Source: Venturia oleaginea
Lineage: Eukaryota; Ascomycota; Dothideomycetes; Venturiales; Venturiaceae
Assembly: GCA_013176395.1 (NCBI GenBank)
Contig: JABMLP010000018.1
Span: 1,116,001-1,180,000 of the forward strand
DNA length: 64,000 nt
Direction of reading: 5' to 3'
Shown here: in pieces, positions 52,185 to 63,587 of the stretch
Numbering within the stretch: the stretch's first letter is position 1
How the letters are laid out: each line of letters starts with the position of its first letter
Made by a program: the position numbers and the translations under genes
The notes under the pieces: generated by a model
What the model saw: only the letters and a program-made list of their open reading frames with translations
What the model was told of the DNA's origin: nothing
Database searches by the model: none

Positions 52185-55100
52185 ATGCTGCCTTCCCTCA
52201 CTTCCTACTTCAACGCTGATCCTTTGCCATCTTTCATCATTCCCATCGACGTTGAGAAGCCCGTCAACTTCCACTTGTACGTTTGCAACGACGCCTTCAA
52301 TAACGATTTCGGCCTACGGCTGCTCCTGCACAGTGATGAAAAGCTGGCGAAGCTCTTTCGCGCTTGGTGTCAGACTGTCAGCCATTGGCGGGACGTTTAC
52401 GAGTTTGCAGATCGTTCGTGGACTGCCTTCAAGATAGAGAACAAGTGGAAAGCGATACGCATGTCGCCATGGCCCCCATTGGGACAGATAACGGGAGGGG
52501 TAATGCCTTCACCAAGTGGGTCTTCTTTGACTTCAGGTTCCATGGACCTTTTACAAGAGAAGCTTAGAGACGCAAATATATCTATTGCAAAGCTCGACAG
52601 TCTACAGCAGAGGTTGGACATGTCACAGGTTGGGACATTTGAATACGATCCGAGTGGACAGCTAATCAGAGCAAACGTGGGCGACTCATAGTCGTTCTCA
52701 TTACGAATCAGCTAACAAAAAAAAGGACGCCTACTATGAAATGAGCGGCCATCCAAAAGCTGCCGACGGCCATGTGGATCTTTCTTTTATGGACCTGGTG
52801 CACCCAAATGACGCGGAACTGGTTATGTCGAAGTGGAATATTCTTGTGCAAGGCAATTCGGTGTACTTCGAAATCCGTTGGAAGAGACCGAACACGGAAT
52901 CTTCCCAACCCGCGGGAACCGATAGATCATTGAGCCCTGAATATTATGACGCTTTGTGGATAATTACTGCCTGTGTCCCCATAATGGACGATACCGGCAG
53001 TCTAGTTTGTATCTCGGGCAACACTGTCGACATAAGCGTGGGTACAATTGCTTCCAGAGATTACACTACATTGCTAACGTAGCGATAGGCACAGAAGAGG
53101 GTCCAAATAGAAGCTACACGCCGGGTACAAGCCCTTGAGCGCGCGAAGGAAAGCGAACAACGGTTCACGCATTTTGCAGAGCTTGGTGAGAAATCCAACT
53201 GCGTTCGCCTCACGTCGCTAATGTTGATCGTGGAGCGCCTATTGGCATCTATATCTTTGATGGAAACCAGGTAATGCAAGCTTTCTTTTTGGTTAGAAAT
53301 GAACAGCACTCTAACAACCGTGCAAGAGACTCGCCTATTGCAATGAAAAATTCTTCGAAATTACTGGCCATCCCCCAGCCCCATTCGAGGATATTGACTG
53401 GACCAATTTCATGCATCCAGAAGACGTTCAGAAAGGGTCCGAGGCATGGAGAATTCCTCTCGAGGAAAAATCGCGATCAGTAGCGGAATGGAGGACACGG
53501 AATTCGTGGTGCAATGCTGAAGGCATTCAGAGACAGTGTTGGGTTGAAGCCATTGCTATACCGGAGCTCGACTCGAAAGGCAATGTTACGCGGGTTTTTG
53601 GAATAGTGAACGATATAACGCGACATAAGGATATGGAGGATTTGCAACGAACACGAATAGAGGAGGCTATTGAGGCCAAGCTGCAGAAAGAGAAGTATTG
53701 GATTTCCATAACCCTTATGCAATATATAACTAACGCAACGTAGTTTTATAGACGTTACATCTCACGAGGTCACCAAGCTTGGATATGATTACAGCATCAT
53801 CTGCTAACATGCGCAACCAGATGAGAAATCCGCTGTCTGCAGTGCTACAATGTGCCGATGCTGTTCTCTCATCCCTGAAGCAGATAGAGACATTTTCTCG
53901 TTGGCACGGTTTCCCACCCGCTACACGGCACATTCTGGAAGCGATCAGGGACGAGACGCGGAGCTGTATGGATTCTGCGCAGACCATCACCACTTGCAGT
54001 CTGCACCAGAAAAATGTGATCGACGATGTGCTCACCCTTTCCAAGCTGGACAGCAACATGATTTCGATCGTCCCCAGTCAATCGCAGCCCGTGGAGGTGG
54101 TTCAAAGTACTATGAAAATGTTCGAAATGGAATGTCTCAAAGAAGGCATTCAGCTCAGCTTTGTGCAAGACCGGTCGCTACAAGACCTGGGCGCGGATTG
54201 GCTCATGTTTGATCCTTTAAGGTTCAACCAGGTTAGACCTTTCCCATTTACTAGCTCTGTCTTATCGCTGACTTTGCCAGGTCCTCATCAACTTGCTCAC
54301 AAATGCAGTGAGTCTCCAGCTCTTCCAGCAGTCGATTCATGATTGACTGATGCAAATGGTAGATCAAATTCACTCGCGGGCGACCTGTAAGAGAGATTCT
54401 CGTCACTGTGGGTGTAGATCCAGAACGTCCAAACGATCACTGGAGCGACAATATCAAGTTTGCAGAACACAAGACAATACCTCAGGACTTGTTTGATGAT
54501 GCTGATTGGGGTTCTGGTCGAGAAGTCTTTCTTTGGGTCACAGTGAAAGACACAGGATGTGGACTCACGGCCAAAGAGCAAGACCGTTTGTTCAAGAAAT
54601 TCACTCAGGCCAGCCCCCGCACCCACGTTGTCTACGGCGGATCCGGGCTCGGATTATTCATTTCAAAGTGAGTCTTCGTACATTTGTTGAAGCGTCACAC
54701 TTACCATATGTTTTTCAGGTCATTGACTGAAATGAGTAACGGAAATATTGGAGTATCATCTGAGCCGGACGTTGGGTCTGAGTTTTCTTTTTTCATGGGC
54801 ATGCGAACAACAACACTTTCATCAGAGGTTCCACCTGAATCGTCCACGGACTCGCAATATTCTGCAGAATCTTCTTCAAACCCAGTAACTGTTTTGATTG
54901 TCGAAGATAACTTGGTAAATGTACTGTTCTCCTCACTGCCCTGCGTTTTATCGTGGAGATTCACTGACAAAGTGTAGCAAAAAGTACTTTCGAAACAGCT
55001 TGATAGGGCTGGCTATGTTGTTCATATTGCTGGTCACGGTGAAGAAGCTCTGTCCTTTTTACGCACAACGAAATTCTGGCATGGCGAAACCGCAACTGGT

Positions 55101-55406
55101 ATGGAACTTTCGGTTGTTCTTATGGATATCGAGATGCCTGGTACGTTGACTGAGCGTCGCTAACGCTAATATTCGACAGTACTTACGGAAACAGTTATGG
55201 ACGGTCTGGAATGCGCCCGAGAAATTCGAGAACTGCAAAAGTCTGGCGAGATTGTGTCGCACGTGCCTATCATGGCGGTGTCAGCCAATGCCAGAAGTGA
55301 GCAGATGATGATCGCAAGGGAGGCTGGAATGGATGATGCTATAGCGAAACCTTTTCGCATTGCAGAGTTGTTGCCTAAGATTGAGATGTTGGCTAGACGC
55401 TGGTGA
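52185..55406 (+). CDS. Hybrid sensor histidine kinase, right-arm copy
   Basis: Mirror of 19661-22882. The exons are 52185-52676, 52726-53037, 53089-53185, 53236-53270, 53327-53694, 53744-53768, 53821-54231, 54281-54307, 54363-54667, 54719-54914, 54978-55140 and 55195-55406. The 880-residue product differs from the left copy at one residue (Thr for Ile, base 54811) in the linker ahead of the receiver domain. All catalytic motifs are kept. Confidence 0.9.
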
Positions 55407-56026
55407 CAATTACCTGAGGTGGATTGGAATTGTAAATCGCGACAAACCGGTGGCCATCGTATCTATGCCCTAGATTAATTGATTTCACACGCTGGAGCCA
55501 ATTCATAGATTTGAGTTCTTCATAAGTGTTGATTGACCTCCGCTTCACGAATAAGGGACAATCCAACCTATTATAGCATTCACAGTGGGGTTCCCAATTC
55601 TCTACCCTTCGACAGCACCTGAAATCCGAATCAACATCTTCGATTCGAGATTGATTGCGGTGAACTCCTGATGAAGTTTTGAGATGAAACTGCCAGGAAA
55701 ATATCGATGTCAATATCGCGCTAAAGGAGTTAAAACCAACGATATGTTTGGCTTCCAGACAATTAGAAACAGGTTAGTGAGTTGAACGCCTCGCTACGCT
55801 GTGATGAACGAAATACTTTTGTTTATGAACAACCAACACCACGAGATTCTTCGCTCCTCTCATCACGCTTCTTGTACTCGTATAGTAGCACTCCTGATAT
55901 TGCGCGCCCAGAAAAGTCGTGCTGCTTTGGATAAAAAGCCCAAGATTTCAGCATCCAGCTCGTCCTATCATAATTGACCTTGAGCTACACGCTACACATC
56001 CTCTTACACTCTCCTTTACATAAACC
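55407..56026. other. Convergent intergenic region, mirror of 19041-19660
   Basis: No gene seen. Confidence 0.55.
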
Positions 56027-56875
56027 TCATAGCTCCACCGACCCATCGGTCGAATCAGCAATCTCACCATAAACATCCGCCCACTGCAAATGCCCCCACT
56101 TCTCAGGCTGCTCCACAGCTTCCACCCAATATTTCATGGCTAACACGCATTGCGCGGCCCACCTCGCCTCACTGACTCTTCCAACACCAGTCGCGAGAGG
56201 TGTCATAAGGATACTCTCAATCCGGGACCCAGCATCAGGAGCACTCCGATTATGATGATCAATGGCACAAAGCATAGCCCACACACAATCAACAACAACC
56301 TCCTTATCCCACCTCACCTCCCTCGGAACACGGATCGTAGGACACACCAGAACAAATTTACAACCGTGTTTATGCTCTTTCCCTTCTTCCTCTTCCCCTA
56401 CCACCCCTTCCTTCCTACGTGTCTTCGCAAGCTCAAACCAACCCTCATCCCTCCCCACCCCAATAACAGTACAACTCCCCACAGGCGCATACCCCCTCCA
56501 CCGTCCATACAACACCCTCTGCACCTCCCGCGTAACCCACTGATACACCCTCCCACTGACATCCATGGGATTAGGACTCAACAACACACTGATCGCATCA
56601 TCGAACGCTCCATCCATGAATGCGTAGCTATTAGCTGGGGAAACGATGGCGTCGAATTTCTCGGTCGGAGGGAGAAGGGCGAGATAACAGTTTTGTATGT
56701 TTATTGTTGTTTTGGAGTGGAGGGTGAGGAAGTACTTTGTTACTGCGTCTTGGAAGGCTTGGGCGTCGCGTTGGAAGCGGCAGAGGAGGGTTATGCTTGG
56801 GAGTTTGGCGCTGGTCTTGGTCGTGGTCTGGTCTTGGTTGTGGATGCCATTGTTGTTATTATTGTCGATACTCAT
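56027..56875 (-). CDS. Macro-domain protein, right-arm copy
   Basis: Mirror of 18192-19040 with an identical 282-residue product. Confidence 0.82.
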   Translation of the reverse strand: MSIDNNNNNGIHNQDQTTTKTSAKLPSITLLCRFQRDAQAFQDAVTKYFLTLHSKTTINIQNCYLALLPPTEKFDAIVSPANSYAFMDGAFDDAISVLLSPNPMDVSGRVYQWVTREVQRVLYGRWRGYAPVGSCTVIGVGRDEGWFELAKTRRKEGVVGEEEEGKEHKHGCKFVLVCPTIRVPREVRWDKEVVVDCVWAMLCAIDHHNRSAPDAGSRIESILMTPLATGVGRVSEARWAAQCVLAMKYWVEAVEQPEKWGHLQWADVYGEIADSTDGSVEL

Positions 56876-58121
56876 GTTTTTCTTGCCGCGGCGCTGATGG
56901 AATAGGTAGAATAAAGAAGAGATTATGGTTCGGCTGATGATCGTTTTATGTTGCCTTTTCTGGGGCTACTTGTATGATTCCACTTCACGGTTGAGGGACC
57001 CTTTCGATTACAGGCCTTTTCAATGGCCGGTGCCTGGAGGCGTTGTGTTGTAGGTGGTGGGGTCTAGGCTGCAAGATGCAGATGCAGGGACAAAAATGCA
57101 ATGCCACCGTACAAAGGGCATAACAGTCATTCAAACATGGCCTTGACTCGCTAATAAAATGTCCAAGGAGATACATTATATTCGATAGTAGCGTAGAAAC
57201 AATCCTCTTCCCAATCCCACCGCGCAGGCGAAAGTAAGGATGAGAAAAGGCCCCACAAGTCAAGAGCTCCCTTGCGGAAGCCGACGAGCGAGTGATGTTC
57301 AAGTTCAGTACCATACAAATATCAAGGGATATTTGGTATTGTCTGAAGAGAAAATGGAGTGGCAATTTTCCACAGTCATTCTCTCAAGTGTCCTCAGATT
57401 TGCCCTCAGATGTCCACAGTTTGCTGGAAGTTAGTCATGAAGCCTATAGTATTGCAGGCAAGCGATGGATCGAGTCAAAGGAGCGTTGTAAAAGAGCACA
57501 CTGTTCCTTCGACCATAATCACAGGTGATAGCACATTGCTAGTCCAGCAGCCCAAGCGAGGCTGTCCTTGACTGCGGCGCTTCAGGAAAAGTGTCAGTAG
57601 GGTCGACTTTGTTTACAGTCTGTGGACGTATATTGTTACACTAGTGTATACGATTGAAGGACTCGGGAAGACCCTAAATCAGTGTTAAGACATGTTACAG
57701 CAGAATCAAGCTCTTGGGGTGAGGACGTGATACAATGCAATATCAGACAAACCTGATCAGTCACGGCTCCCAGCTGACGTGAATCAGAGGCCGCATGTTG
57801 CATCCATCATTACCTTACCAGACATCGTCTGCGCCATTCTGTGAAAAGTCAGCTTGAATAGAGAACACAGATGCGCTGTGACTGACCATGGAATTCCTAC
57901 GAGCATTGGGATGCCACTACAATAAAACAACAAGAAATCAAAAGCTGCCATCCGCTGTTCATACAGGGTATATCCGTTGTTAGTAGTTGTGCCGCCCAAA
58001 CGCCTTCCCCAAGGACAAGGCCCACTCCCAACCGCGGTGAAGTGTGACTTGTGTCCGAGTCGTGGTACAAACCCGTAAGAACACCATTCAAAACGATGCA
58101 AATTGTCAACGCGAAGCTCGA
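56876..58121. other. Intergenic region, mirror of 16946-18191
   Basis: No gene seen. Confidence 0.55.
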
Positions 58122-58969
58122 TCAGGAGAAGTATCCTTGCACTTGCATTCGATCGTAGACCTCCTGGAGCTGCTCCCGCTGATCGACGAAGGACTGGTAA
58201 TTACCACCGAAGATAGGATGAAGGATACTTCGGCCCTTGCGTATAGTTGGTCCAGCATGACCAAGGAGCTCCATGAGATCTCTGAGGATATGGTACGCCT
58301 CGTAAAACATGTCTGCAATTAGCTCAGCCTGAGACGATCCGCCGGACACGTCATTATCTGCATTGTGGGGGTCATGAATGAGCCACTTGGCTCTTCCGTA
58401 GCTCTTGTTGTACACATTCTGAGAAAAATTAGTATGGACCTTGTTATACATTGTTATTTGTGTGTCCGAGGCTCTTCACGTACCTTTGGGATGTACTTGG
58501 GCGGATTGACGCTAATACCAAGGGATGTCATATTGAAGTCACTTCCATATAACTTGAGGAAGCGTAATAACAAAGCACCAAGAGTTGGCGGATTTCCGCT
58601 CTGGATGTCAGGCGAGTGTTGAAGCATGCTGACGACAAGACACGCGACAGAAAATCCACCAAGACCACCGGTATGCACCTCGTTGAGGTCTCGCATCAAA
58701 AGGAACTGTTTGATCAGTGTGACCAGCACCGTGAATTGGGGATATTGTGCTTTCCACGCATCGAAGCTTGAGAGTGCAGTTATGCCGGTGATGTTCTCGA
58801 AAGATATATCAACCTTCAAGCCGGTCAACCGATCCACGAACTTAACGATGGGGACCTTTGCTTTGGCGATAACCTGAGAGCCATAGTCGCGTGCAGTCAT
58901 GAGCATGCGGTACCTGAGCAGTCGCATCGCAGTGCAGTCTACCACAGTACGCGAGCTGTTGGGATCCAT
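58122..58969 (-). pseudogene. Truncated poly(A) polymerase with a new in-frame N-terminus
   Basis: Right-arm counterpart of the Trf4/Cid14-type gene. The 1666-bp deletion removes its promoter and the first 464 codons, including the GS motif and the catalytic D426 and D428; only the third Asp (D492 of the full protein) stays. Across the joint at 58889/58890 the frame is open from former promoter sequence. An ATG at 58969 starts 27-28 new residues (MDPNSSRTVVDCTAMRLLRY...) that run in frame into the remaining core. Exons 58484-58969 and 58122-58418 would encode about 260 residues with the PAP-associated domain. It cannot be a catalytically competent transferase. Whether it is expressed is unknown. 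Confidence 0.8.
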
Positions 58970-59195
58970 GCCATGGCCTTCATTTGCCAAGAACCGACAA
59001 ACGGACAAAATCGATCCGTTATCGTAAGTACGATATTACTTTGTACAAGGCCATTCCTTGATCCCGAGGCTCGAGGTGTCCGACATGTTTTGTGATATCA
59101 AACCATTTGTCTGGTGTCTCTCTTGTCTACCTGCCAGTACCTGTACTACCTCGGACCTCCCTCCATTATTCAGCGACTTGCTTTTCAAGGTGCCA

Positions 59196-59267
59196 TCTTG
59201 GGTTTGGCATCAATCTAAGTATAATAAACATCTTGGGTTTGGCATCAATCTATAAGTATAATAAACA
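59196..59267. repeat. Two-copy tandem repeat, right-arm copy
   Basis: Mirror of 14134-14205. Confidence 0.85.
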
Positions 59268-59513
59268 ACTTCCCGCATCCCTCGCTAAGCGAACAAGATA
59301 GCGAACACGAAGACCAGGCCAAGACCACTAACCACCTCCACAAGCCAGGAACAACATAGGAAGTACTATGTAGGTAGAACTGTCATTCAGGGAAAGAGCC
59401 GACTGGCCGATCCATCGACTCCGACTTGCGAATTCAGATGTATCTTATAAATATGGCTGTTGCTTCAGACTAGCAGATCAATCGTTATACCAACCTCATC
59501 TCTACATCTGAAA

Positions 59514-60787
59514 ATGAAGAACATTCTCTGTTTTGTCCTGCCATTGGCGGTTGTATCAGCAAATCCAGTTCAACCAAGACAAGAACATGCGCATGCGTCT
59601 GCGTCTGCGTCTGTCGATTCGCCGATATCACCATTACTCGCTGCATTGAAGAAGTCCAATGCCACCTTCTCAGTCGAATCCATCATTGCTGCACTTCCCA
59701 AAGCCCAACTCTCAAAAGTAGAGGAGTCGCAGCCTCGGTTGAGAAAGACGGCCAAAAGACTGTTAGCAACCTACGGCCCCTATGCTTTGGCAGGTAAAAA
59801 TGTATGTTGGTAGCCTATCAGGTTGTCAACCGAGGCTAATGTCCTATAGGAACCACGACCAGAATCCATGACCAAATCGCTGGACCCGAAGGGCCAAGCA
59901 TTCCTAGACATCGTCTCAGATGGTTTGTGTTCAGACTGCACCGTCTTAGCCGGCAAGACGTCAATTCGATTCGAGGATGGAAAGGAAGCCGGTCCAGCGA
60001 GTGGCATTTATGTTCACCACATTGTCAACCGCGATCTATCCAAAAACTCAAATCTTCCAGTCAACAGATGTGCCAAGGCACAGAAAGCCTCCCCGTTGGA
60101 GTTTGGATCTGAATTCCTCGCCCACGGAGATGATTCACTCGGCTCCAGTGTCAGGTTTACCTCAAGTGATGGCAGCGCAAACACCGGCTATTATCTTGGG
60201 AAAGGGGATAAAATCATTAATCAGGTTGATCTGGTGAATTACAATGAGGCGAACCAGACGGTCTACTTCACCTTTGACCTCGAATATGTCCCGGGAAAAG
60301 AAAGTATGCGGGACGCAGCAGCAACACTGATATCCGTGACCGGATGTCCTGCAGACCGAAAATACCCTGGAGCAATTGTCATAAAGCTAGATCCGAATGG
60401 CGTCGCTGTCACAGAAAGCGATAAATACCCAATCACGGCTGATACCACTATCGTTTCTACGTGTATGCACTTCCCTTTCCTCTGACCTGCCTTCTTGATA
60501 CACTGACATGTAATGCAGCTCCGCATCTGCACGATGGAGGGTCTAAAATGATCCTGCTCAACAATGACAAGGAGATCTGCGAGTCCAATGCCGTGTACGG
60601 CAAGGGCGGTTCCAACAACGACGAGACGATTGTGTCAATGACCCCATGTCCACCGGACCTCAAGCTGAAGAAAGGGGATGTATTGAGTATGAAGAGTGTG
60701 TATGATCTCAAGACACATCCGATGAGAAATGGTGGTGAACATAACGACATGGGGATGGCTGACGTGATGGGTATGGACCTTCTCTGA
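59514..60787 (+). CDS. Secreted SURNod19-like protein, right-arm copy
   Basis: Mirror of 12614-13887. The exons are 59514-59801, 59850-60462 and 60519-60787. It differs from the left copy at residue 23 (Gln for His, base 59582), just after the signal peptide. Confidence 0.6.
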
Positions 60788-61155
60788 TGATTTGTGTAAA
60801 TGTTTACTAATGATCCGCAGGCATGTTTTTTGTGACCTTTGCTAATGATCCGTAGATCGCAGGAAGAATAATTGGAATAGGAGTGTGCGACTGGAACCTG
60901 ACTAAAGAAATAATAACACTAAGAACAAATATTTCATAATACGCAAACTTCTCCAAGCCCAAATACTATCGTGATGAAATCCTCACCTTCCCAAGCCTCC
61001 AATGTCTCCGACACCACAGCTCTCATAAATTTACGAAACAGATGAAGAGAATATCCGAACTACAGCCCGAATCACCAAACCGACCCGTAACCATGGCATC
61101 AGACATCAATGCGTCTAGATCACCATATCATCACCTAACACCCAGGTGGAGGCCT

Positions 61156-61521
61156 CTAAAATCTTCTCTCACCAGATGTTCCCTGGCTACCATGGTTCCC
61201 CCACCCGATCGCATTATCAGTCCCCTTCATGATGCCCGTCGTGGCATCCATAAGACCTGCCAACCCTCCTGCTGCAGCCTTGGGAACAGCCGCTACACCG
61301 TTGACTAAAAACTTGATCAGTATTGATGCAAGGCAGGGGAGAGATTGTTGAGTTGACATACCGATATCTCCGGTGAGGTGACCGGCTTGGTGTGCACCCT
61401 CTGAGATAAGATTACCAAAGGCACCCCCTACGTCGTAGGAGCCCTGTTGGCGTTGGGGTTGAGGGATTGGTGTTGCGAAAGCGGTGGTAAAGAGGATGGC
61501 GAGGATGGTTGAGAAAAGCAT
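61156..61521 (-). CDS. Small secreted protein, Gly/Ala-rich, right-arm copy
   Basis: Mirror of 11880-12245. The exons are 61362-61521 and 61156-61304. The 102-residue product is identical. Confidence 0.75.
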   Translation of the reverse strand: MLFSTILAILFTTAFATPIPQPQRQQGSYDVGGAFGNLISEGAHQAGHLTGDIGMSTQQSLPCLASILIKFLVNGVAAVPKAAAGGLAGLMDATTGIMKGTDNAIGWGNHGSQGTSGERRF

Positions 61522-62180
61522 TGTGATCGATTGATTGATTGGCTGACTGGTCGGTACTGTCGGTGCTGATATTGGCACTGATGTTTGATGAGAGGAAAGG
61601 TTGAAGAAGAGGCTTAGTTTGGAAGAGTGATAGATCTGGAAGATGATGCTGATGTTGATTTAGGCGTGCAGTTCCTACAGTACTTATCTACCCTGAATCA
61701 ACGGAGGAGAGAGCGGAATTTAATAAGTGCCTACAACGCAATTGAGGAAGCTTTCATAGTGCGGATAGGAATAGATGTGGAAGAAGTATTCAGTTGATTA
61801 TTGCAAAGGATCCGATGTTCTTTTGTGAGATTGAGTCATTGGTATATTGGAGTTGGTAGGCAGTTTATACGGCCTGAACGCTAACCCGGCCGCAAAACAG
61901 AAAGCAGATCGGAAACAGAGCAACGAGTTGATTGCGCGTCCACTAAAGAGAATGTTTATGACCTGCGAGAAGATTTCGAAACAACCGGGGACGCCTCTAT
62001 GTACTTTGGAAGAGACTTGATCAAGAAACAAACATGTTTATCGTTGTTTGAGGAAACGCTAGTGAGTCGGCTTGAATCGACTGGCCTTCCTGTTTCTTTG
62101 TTTTTCACAATCTCATTCTATCCGCCGCTTTGATCCCTTTGTTTCTCCAGCTCGCTCACCATCCTCGGCATGAAATGACT
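61522..62180. other. Intergenic region, mirror of 11221-11879
   Basis: No gene seen in either arm. One arm difference lies here (A61805, T on the mirrored strand, against C11596), at a CpG site. Confidence 0.55.
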
Positions 62181-62822
62181 CTATGTCTTCAACTTGATCA
62201 CAATGACGATGAAATGGTTCTAGGCGGGGATGAAACCAGAGCTCCCATACTTACTATCAGGAATCATGATCTGATCAACCGTCCATGTCTTCCCTCCATC
62301 CACAGTCACAGGCTTAGAAGCAACGATGCCTTTCTGTATGGTGAGCGTATTGGGAAATCCAGGAATCGCAGCTGCGAACGTGAAGGTGTTGTTTGTGTAT
62401 GCTATAACAAGTAAGTTCCCACTTTCTTCCCAGGAAAAAGACAGGAAGAACTTACTATGAGCGAGAATAGTCCCCGAGAAACCAGCTTGCACCTCGACAG
62501 CGGTATTGAACCGGTTTCCCTTCCCAATAGCCAACGACTGTTCTGAGACGATCTTCCCATCAATCGAAAGCGTTTGACCAAATTGTTTTGTCGCTTCGTC
62601 GTATTTGTCTACCCTTTGTTAATCGACCATCTTTCGAATTAGCCGGCACGATAGGAGAAGATGGAACTTACAAACGATGACCAAATCCGTGCCTGCTACG
62701 ACGGGAACACCTACGCCATATTCCTGTCTATCAATGCCTATATTCGTCGATGTGAAGGCACACCATTGGTCCCCCGATGCCGTGTTAGGGCATCCAGCTC
62801 TACCCAAACAAAAACCATCAGC
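62181..62822 (-). CDS. Unrecognised protein gene, right-arm copy
   Basis: Mirror of 10579-11220, with the same splice signals and the same unresolved 5' end. Confidence 0.5.
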
Positions 62823-63088
62823 TCAACAACGAATTTCACTACAGTCTTCACTTCTCAAAATCCACTCAAAATCCACTCAAATCACTCATTTGACACCAAA
62901 ACAATAATGCCAAGGCCATTCAATCCACACAAATGGTGTCATTTACATAATTGAGTAGTATACAAGTGTCAATAGTGTCATTTTCATATTTGCGATAAAC
63001 ACACGTGACCAACAATAACGCTAAAAATGCGAAGTAAACAACAAAAATAACTCCACATCTTGGCCATCGATACCAAACCATATTTCGA

Positions 63089-63277
63089 CTACAACGTCGT
63101 CAGTTTCTTACGTTTAAACACAGGAAACGTTAGAGGTGCATGCTCTGACGTATATGGTTCAGCAACAACAACCCATTCCTCATCTGAGGCCAGTTCCATC
63201 GTGTGAACAACTGGAGCAACTTTAGCCAAATTCATTCGTGCAATTTCATTTTCTTCTTGCCGTGCATGCTTTCTTTG
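63089..63277 (-). pseudogene. C-terminal fragment of an interrupted gene, right-arm copy
   Basis: Mirror of 10124-10312, again directly next to the chromovirus LTR. Confidence 0.45.
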
Positions 63278-63587
63278 TGTAAGAGTTCAACCCTCAAAGG
63301 TGTTTCGCAAGTGAGGGAAGACAGCTTATATTTCAAGTATCTAAGTACAGAGAAGAAAGTGTAAATACAGGAAGGATAGCTCGTATATATAATCCTCCTC
63401 TTACAATAGATCCTTCTAGAAAGTATCTTTAAATGGAAACGTGACAGCTTGCAAAATAGAACATGGCAGCTTGCGAAATAGAACATGACAGCTTGCAAAA
63501 TAGAACATGACAGCTTGCAGAATAACAAGAGAACAATTGGAAATCCAGTCATGGATAAGCTAGAGAGAAGGATTCCATCCCTTAACA
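63278..63587 (-). repeat. 3' LTR of the mirrored chromovirus
   Basis: Mirror of 9814-10123: 310 bp, four 22-bp units, and the same two bases that separate the left 3' LTR from the left 5' LTR. Confidence 0.92.
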
